From: Candidatus Bathyarchaeota archaeon | GTDB lineage: Archaea; Thermoproteota; Bathyarchaeia; Bathyarchaeales; SOJC01 | Reading direction: 5' to 3' | Length of the DNA stretch: 8,377 nt | Assembly: GCA_023131555.1 (NCBI GenBank) | Contig: JAGLZJ010000033.1 | Coordinates: forward strand, 1 to 8,377 | In this document: piece by piece, positions 5,181 to 8,377 of the stretch | Layout of the letters: each line of letters opens with the position of its first letter | Position numbering within the stretch: position 1 is the first letter of the stretch | Program-made: the position numbers and the translations under genes | Notes under the pieces: generated by a model | The model's database searches: none | What the model saw: the letters and a program-made list of their open reading frames with translations, nothing else | What the model was told of the DNA's origin: nothing

Positions 5181-6650
5181 TTAACCCTTAATAACAGCCA
5201 TTGGGGAGAGTTTGGCGACCCGTGTTGCGATTCCTAGCCTGTCGCTTACTTCTACAACCTTGTTCACGTCTTTGTAAGCAGAGTCTGCTTCTTCTGCGAG
5301 AACGATTGGACTCGCAGCCCGCACGATTATTCCACGTCTGCCAAGTGTCTTTCTGATCTCGTTTCCGCGAAACCGCCGTCTGGCTGCAGATCTACTCATC
5401 ATCCTACCTGCTCCGTGAGCTGTGGACCCAAAGGAGACCTCCATAGCTTTCTCAGTGCCAACGAGCACCCAAGAGTTAGACCCCATACTGCCCGGGATTA
5501 TCACCGGTTGCCCATAATCACGGTAGTCTACTGGAACATCTGGATGACCCCGCGGAAAAGCTCTGGTGGCACCTTTCCTGTGAATCCAAACTTTTCTTCG
5601 GCTTCCAGAGACTACGTGTTCCTCAATCTTAGCGATATTATGAGCAACATCGTACACCAAGTCCAGACCAAACTCTTCCGATGGCTGGTTGAAGACCTGT
5701 CTGAAGCTTTCCCTCACTGAATGAGTTATCACCTGACGGTTGATGAAGGCGTAGTTAATGGCGCAGGACATGGCTTGAAAATAGTCTTCCGCCTCTCTGG
5801 TGTTCCCCGGAGCACACGCTAACTCACGGTCTGGTAAGCTGATCCCGTATCTCCGCACGGCGCCTTCCATTACCCTGAGATAATCAGAACACACCTGATG
5901 GCCAAAACCGCGGGAACCACAGTGAATCATGACCGTGACTTGCCCCACTCGATCTATCCCGAAGACCTTAGCGACTTTCACATCCACAATCCTGTCAACC
6001 CTTTGAATCTCAAGGAAATGGTTCCCAGATCCCAACGTTCCGACTTGGGATCGACCTCGCTTCTTAGCAGTCTGCGAAACCTTCTCAGGGTTCGCTGTCT
6101 TCATACAACCCTGCTCTTCACAGTGATCGGCGTCTTCGACCCTTCCCATACCCTGCTCCACAATACGTGGAACGCCTTCTCGAACAAGTATGTCAAGCTC
6201 CCGATCAGAGACTCGGAAGTCCTTTCTTCGACTGCCGAGACCGCAGGGAACACTCCGGAAAATTCTGTCCGTGAGATCGCTTAATTTCGGCTTAATCTGA
6301 TTCTCATTAAGGTTCGTCGTCAGCAGTCTTACACCGCAGTTTATGTCATACCCTACTCCACCAGGGCTTAGCGCCCCATCCTCAAAGTCCGTTACTGCAA
6401 CCCCACCGATTGGAAATCCATAGCCTTCATGCCCATCGGGCAAAGTGATCGAGTACTTTAAGATGCCTGGAAGATGGGCAACATTCATGCATTGAGTTAA
6501 CGTCCTGTCAGTCTTCATCTTCTGAAGCAACGTTTCATCGGCGAAAACCATCCCTGGAACACGCATCCCGGGTTTGGCTTCCATTGGGATGCGCCATGAA
6601 TAATCATCAATCTTCTCGAGAGGCACACGATTACCTTGATTCCGCTGCAT
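5181..6650 (-). CDS. rtcB: RtcB-type RNA-splicing ligase (3'-phosphate/5'-hydroxyl tRNA ligase)
   Basis: RtcB joins RNA 2',3'-cyclic phosphate or 3'-phosphate ends to 5'-OH ends using GTP and Mn2+; in archaea it joins tRNA exons after intron removal. The 489 residues match the usual size (about 480), and no intein is present. Expected active-site residues are all visible: D102 and C105 in GGVGYDINCGVR, H211 in GSGNHFLEIQ, H243 in IHCGSRGFGH, H337 in VAHNIAK, and the guanylylated H412 in STAHGAGRMMSR. The C-terminal KDVNKVVEV near 460-468 is also typical. The start is ATG at 6648-6650, because a strong SD (GAGGAG, 6657-6662) stands six bases upstream; the in-frame TTG at 6654-6656 would abut the SD. 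A TATA box is at 6685-6693. The activator archease is not in the window. Confidence 0.97.
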   Translation of the reverse strand: MQRNQGNRVPLEKIDDYSWRIPMEAKPGMRVPGMVFADETLLQKMKTDRTLTQCMNVAHLPGILKYSITLPDGHEGYGFPIGGVAVTDFEDGALSPGGVGYDINCGVRLLTTNLNENQIKPKLSDLTDRIFRSVPCGLGSRRKDFRVSDRELDILVREGVPRIVEQGMGRVEDADHCEEQGCMKTANPEKVSQTAKKRGRSQVGTLGSGNHFLEIQRVDRIVDVKVAKVFGIDRVGQVTVMIHCGSRGFGHQVCSDYLRVMEGAVRRYGISLPDRELACAPGNTREAEDYFQAMSCAINYAFINRQVITHSVRESFRQVFNQPSEEFGLDLVYDVAHNIAKIEEHVVSGSRRKVWIHRKGATRAFPRGHPDVPVDYRDYGQPVIIPGSMGSNSWVLVGTEKAMEVSFGSTAHGAGRMMSRSAARRRFRGNEIRKTLGRRGIIVRAASPIVLAEEADSAYKDVNKVVEVSDRLGIATRVAKLSPMAVIKG

Positions 6651-6656
6651 TCTCAA

Positions 6657-6662
6657 CTCCTC
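6657..6662 (-). promoter_or_regulatory. Shine-Dalgarno site deciding the rtcB start
   Basis: The minus strand reads GAGGAG with a six-base spacer to ATG 6650 and no spacer to TTG 6656. It therefore selects the ATG. Confidence 0.7.
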
Positions 6663-6684
6663 ATTGACACAATCTCAGAAGGTG

Positions 6685-6693
6685 AAATATAAG
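6685..6693 (-). promoter_or_regulatory. TATA box for rtcB
   Basis: The minus strand reads CTTATATTT about 38 bases before the ATG, predicting transcription start near 6663, just ahead of the SD. A 5-bp inverted repeat (ACGTA/TACGT, 6703-6707 and 6715-6719) lies immediately upstream of the box. Confidence 0.6.
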
Positions 6694-6702
6694 GGATTTC
6701 GC

Positions 6703-6719
6703 ACGTATGCAAGTTACGT
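6703..6719. repeat. Short inverted repeat upstream of the rtcB TATA box
   Basis: ACGTA and TACGT arms are separated by seven bases and lie 10-26 bases upstream of the rtcB TATA box, the place where archaeal activators often bind. The arms are only 5 bp, so chance is quite possible. Confidence 0.25.
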
Positions 6720-6784
6720 ATTCTGTTGCTTAGCACGCGCGCTTTGAACCCATCTTCAATGCAAAGCCTGAATTCGCATAACGA

Positions 6785-6793
6785 TTTATAGAA
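6785..6793 (+). promoter_or_regulatory. TATA-like box for the winged-helix gene
   Basis: TTTATAGAA would place transcription start near 6815, giving a leader of about 45 bases to the TTG start at 6860. A short upstream reading frame begins in this leader at ATG 6831. Confidence 0.45.
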
Positions 6794-6830
6794 TAACCCC
6801 TACAACTCTCCAAGTAATCTGCACGCGGAA

Positions 6831-6908
6831 ATGAGCGCGGTCAGGAAGACTCTAGGCGTTTGTCCAAAAAGCAGGATGATGCTATCACAGAACTCAGTAA
6901 GAAGTTAG
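6831..6908 (+). other. Candidate 25-codon upstream reading frame overlapping the winged-helix gene
   Basis: ATG 6831 opens a 25-residue frame (MSAVRKTLGVCPKS...) ending in TAG at 6906-6908. It overlaps the first 16 codons of the following gene in another frame. It is the first ATG after the predicted transcription start. It could be a leader peptide, or its N-terminus could belong to the following protein if a base were missed here. It resembles no family I recognise. Confidence 0.25.
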
Positions 6909-7288
6909 ACCTGATTCTAAGGCGACTTGATGCATTAGAAGGTCTAATCGTTGAGAAGCCTGAGTATGAGGGGCTACTTCAGTCTTTGAGACTCACCAAG
7001 TTCGGCATAGGTTTGTACGATGAACCTTTGAAGATCGCAACTCGCCTGAGGAAAGCGGAACGTGTGATAGCTAAGCGCGAGGTCCCCCAAGATGCCATAT
7101 GCAGATGCATAATTCAAGCACTCGCCGTAAGGGGGCCTTTGAACATCTCTGCCATAGCCCGACAAGTTCAATCAATGCGGGGAACAGCCTCCAGACGGAT
7201 TATCAGGGAACGACTGAAGGAACTTGAGAAGAAGAAGATCGTGCAACAGGTGACAGGTTTCGGTAAAAGGTACGAACTCACGATGTGA
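6860..7288 (+). CDS. Small coiled-coil/winged-helix DNA-binding protein (hypothetical)
   Basis: The 142-residue protein begins with an amphipathic helix (about 7-32, ITELSKKLDLILRRLDALEG) that looks like a dimerising coiled coil. Its C-terminal half (about 77-140) reads as a winged helix-turn-helix: LNISAIARQV, then the recognition-helix candidate ASRRIIRERLKELEKKKIV, then a wing VTGFGKRYEL. It is probably a DNA-binding regulator or chromatin-associated factor; I do not recognise a named family. TTG 6860 is the only usable start in frame, since the frame upstream holds no ATG or GTG, and its ribosome site is weak (AGG at 6854-6856). A T5 run after the stop (7304-7308) separates it from the next gene, which has its own TATA-like element. 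Confidence 0.75.
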   Translation: MSKKQDDAITELSKKLDLILRRLDALEGLIVEKPEYEGLLQSLRLTKFGIGLYDEPLKIATRLRKAERVIAKREVPQDAICRCIIQALAVRGPLNISAIARQVQSMRGTASRRIIRERLKELEKKKIVQQVTGFGKRYELTM

Positions 7289-7303
7289 CCAGCTAGGTGA
7301 CCA

Positions 7304-7308
7304 TTTTT
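7304..7308 (+). terminator. Possible T-run terminator after the winged-helix gene
   Basis: TTTTT lies 16 bases past the TGA, flanked by GGT and ACC that could form a very small stem. It precedes the TATA-like element of the next gene. Confidence 0.3.
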
Positions 7309-7318
7309 ACCAACATCC

Positions 7319-7327
7319 TAAATTAAT
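7319..7327 (+). promoter_or_regulatory. TATA-like box for the small acidic protein gene
   Basis: TAAATTAAT is centred about 39 bases before ATG 7362, predicting a start site near 7349, next to the SD at 7350-7353. It overlaps ATG 7326, which argues that 7326 is not the translation start. Confidence 0.4.
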
Positions 7328-7361
7328 GGGTCCACACTCCTCTTATCAAGAGGAAACCGAA

Positions 7362-7694
7362 ATGACGGAAAAGAGTGAGGCGAAACAGGACGCTGAGGAA
7401 GTTAAGGAGATTCTCAGCGTCGTCTCAACAGAAATACCTGGATTGATACGGAACATACTTGCCAGTGTCTTCAGCGAAGAAGCAGGACGAAGTATGGGCA
7501 AAGCCGCTGCGGCCTTCTACAAGGAGCTGAAAGATGGAGGGATGCCGGACCCCGTGGCTATCAAGATGACGGAAGACTACATGGGCACCTTCACAAGTCT
7601 CGGAGATCTACTCAGAAGCGCAGGTAAAGGTATGTCCCTGAAAAACCTAAAGAAGATGGGTGAAGAAGAGAAAGACGAAGAAGCAGATGAGTAA
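7362..7694 (+). CDS. Small acidic helical protein of unknown function
   Basis: The protein has 110 residues. I do not recognise its family. The ends are strongly charged (MTEKSEAKQDAEEVKE and GEEEKDEEADE) and the middle is a predicted helical bundle, with IPGLIRNILASVF at 25-37 and AAAAFYKELKDGG at 48-60 followed by MPDPVAIKMTEDYM. There is no signal peptide, membrane segment or metal motif. ATG 7362 is chosen because GAGG at 7350-7353 lies eight bases upstream; the ATG at 7326 falls inside the TATA-like element. Its stop overlaps the next gene's ATG by eight bases (ATGAGTAA), so the two are translationally coupled and probably functional partners. Residues 51-66 align without gaps to residues 54-69 of that partner. 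Confidence 0.75.
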   Translation: MTEKSEAKQDAEEVKEILSVVSTEIPGLIRNILASVFSEEAGRSMGKAAAAFYKELKDGGMPDPVAIKMTEDYMGTFTSLGDLLRSAGKGMSLKNLKKMGEEEKDEEADE

Positions 7695-7965
7695 GCAGGG
7701 CAACCTGTCTAACGCTTCCTACCTAGGTTCGATCAATATGCGCACGCGAACAGTTCTCTCCATGATACCGTCACTTGTCAAGTTGATCAGTAGTCTCCTA
7801 TTTCTACTGATGACGTTAGATTGGAAAGTCAGGAAAGCGAGAAGAGCGTTTGAGAGAGAGCTGATGTGCCAAGGAGTCTCCAAGAAGGACGCTCAGAGAA
7901 TAAGTAGACCCATCAAGAACGTTAAGGATGAGATGGTCAGGTTGCTCTGGAGGTTCCGTTACTAG
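7687..7965 (+). CDS. Small basic protein with one hydrophobic segment, unknown function
   Basis: The protein has 92 residues. I do not recognise its family. After a polar N-terminus, residues 23-44 (VLSMIPSLVKLISSLLFLLM and on) are hydrophobic and could anchor it in the membrane or form an amphipathic helix. The rest is basic and helical: WKVRKARRAFEREL, GVSKKDAQRIS, VKDEMVRLLWRFRY. The ATG at 7687 overlaps the upstream stop by eight bases. An in-frame GTG at 7660 would add a lysine-rich stretch that is just the upstream gene's acidic tail read in another frame, so it is not used. The opposite charges of the two coupled products fit a complex at the membrane, but that is inference. Confidence 0.65.
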   Translation: MSKQGNLSNASYLGSINMRTRTVLSMIPSLVKLISSLLFLLMTLDWKVRKARRAFERELMCQGVSKKDAQRISRPIKNVKDEMVRLLWRFRY

Positions 7966-7999
7966 GATGCAGAACCTTGTCTGAGCTGAGTCACTTTCC

Positions 8000-8377
8000 T
8001 TAAAGAGGAAATTCAACGTTAAGATATCTTTGGTCGATCAGTTTCTTCACTTTTAAAAGTCTGCCCGTAGTGTCTTTTTCGTAAATTCGGATCTCCCCAT
8101 CAAATAGCCCCAGAATCGCGTGAACTTCTTCAGGGGAATGCATCTCTGGATTCATCACTGCGAGCGTATTGAATCCTTGAGCCTTCAGCTGCGGAAGCAG
8201 ACCTGCTAGCCATCGTCTGGTATTTACCACATGATGCTGTAGCAGTACGTCGGAGACGATTTCGATGCAGGCTCTTCGAATAGCTTTCTCTTGTTTGCCC
8301 AGCTTCCGTAATGCTGCAGCCATGGCTATATTGATCTCATTCAAGTTTTCGACTCCCTTGAGCTTGAGTACGTTTGG
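8000..8377 (-). CDS. C-terminal part of a RecA/KaiC-like (RAD55-type) ATPase-domain protein (partial)
   Basis: The minus-strand frame is open to the window edge and ends at TAA 8000-8002, giving 125 residues of the C-terminus. Landmarks are LKGVENLNEINIAMAAALRK, ACIEIVSDVLLQHHVVNTRRW, GFNTLAVMNPEMHSPEEV and AILGLFDGEIRIYEKD, ending in LKVKKLIDQRYLNVEFPL. The pattern of a beta strand with IEIVSDVLL, a helix with TRRW, then TLAVMNP.MH..EEV and LFDGEI.IYE is that of the late RecA-fold strands of archaeal KaiC-like/RAD55-type proteins, in which LFDGEI.IYE matches the 'fDgvi.l..' strand. The Walker A and B motifs would lie outside the window, so ATPase activity cannot be judged. An ATG at 8321-8323 and a TTG at 8342-8344 are in frame but are internal, because the conserved sequence continues upstream of both. 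The gene converges on the small basic protein gene. Confidence 0.7.
   Translation of the reverse strand, partial: PNVLKLKGVENLNEINIAMAAALRKLGKQEKAIRRACIEIVSDVLLQHHVVNTRRWLAGLLPQLKAQGFNTLAVMNPEMHSPEEVHAILGLFDGEIRIYEKDTTGRLLKVKKLIDQRYLNVEFPL

Noticed and set aside
5415..6284. Two plus-strand open frames (5415-5720 and 5898-6284) opposite rtcB
   Set aside because: They are antisense to a fully conserved rtcB and carry no recognisable domain; the open frames follow from rtcB codon use.
6651..6656. TTG at 6654-6656 as start of rtcB
   Set aside because: The GAGGAG directly abuts it; spacing fits ATG 6650.
7326..7361. ATG 7326 as start of the small acidic protein
   Set aside because: It falls in the TATA-like sequence and has no ribosome site, while ATG 7362 has GAGG eight bases upstream.
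1..8377. Mobile element, CRISPR array or defence island
   Set aside because: No transposase, integrase, regularly spaced repeats, terminal inverted repeats or toxin/nuclease genes were seen in the window.

Overview
The window looks like part of an archaeal chromosome. The marker genes are an F420-0:glutamyl ligase (cofE), an RtcB-type tRNA ligase, an AN1 zinc finger fused to a site-2-type protease, an OGG1-type DNA glycosylase, and the C-terminus of an archaeal RecA/KaiC-like protein. Gene starts are preceded by TATA-like boxes rather than bacterial -35/-10 pairs, and some leaders are very short. F420 biosynthesis, short intergenic gaps and these protein families would fit a Bathyarchaeia-like or related Thermoproteota lineage. 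That placement is inference from family knowledge, not from a phylogenetic marker. I see no rRNA, tRNA, CRISPR array, transposase, integrase or phage gene. No gene-free stretch exceeds 300 bases; the longest is about 210 bases between rtcB and the next gene.

Layout. (1) 1-1249, plus strand: the tail of an AIR-synthase/ThiL-like kinase overlapping a MetE-like methyltransferase of the folate-domain-less type. (2) 1399-4104, minus strand: transcription runs cofE, then the AN1/S2P membrane protease, then a NapH-like membrane polyferredoxin. The two downstream genes each have a TATA-like box in the preceding gap. (3) 4180-5070, plus strand: a divergently transcribed OGG1-like glycosylase sharing a 75-base promoter region with cofE. 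(4) 5181-6650, minus strand: intein-free rtcB with all metal and guanylylation residues. (5) 6860-7965, plus strand: a small coiled-coil/winged-helix protein, then a translationally coupled pair of unrecognised small proteins, one acidic and soluble, one basic with a hydrophobic segment. (6) 8000-8377, minus strand: the C-terminal end of a RecA/KaiC-like protein running off the window.

Most of the window is housekeeping: methyl transfer, F420, base excision repair and RNA ligation. The less ordinary parts are the zinc-finger/protease fusion, the changed zinc-ligand motif (HxH instead of HxC) in the MetE-like enzyme, and the coupled small-protein pair, whose members appear to share a short motif. 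I found no clear sign of a defence island or mobile element.
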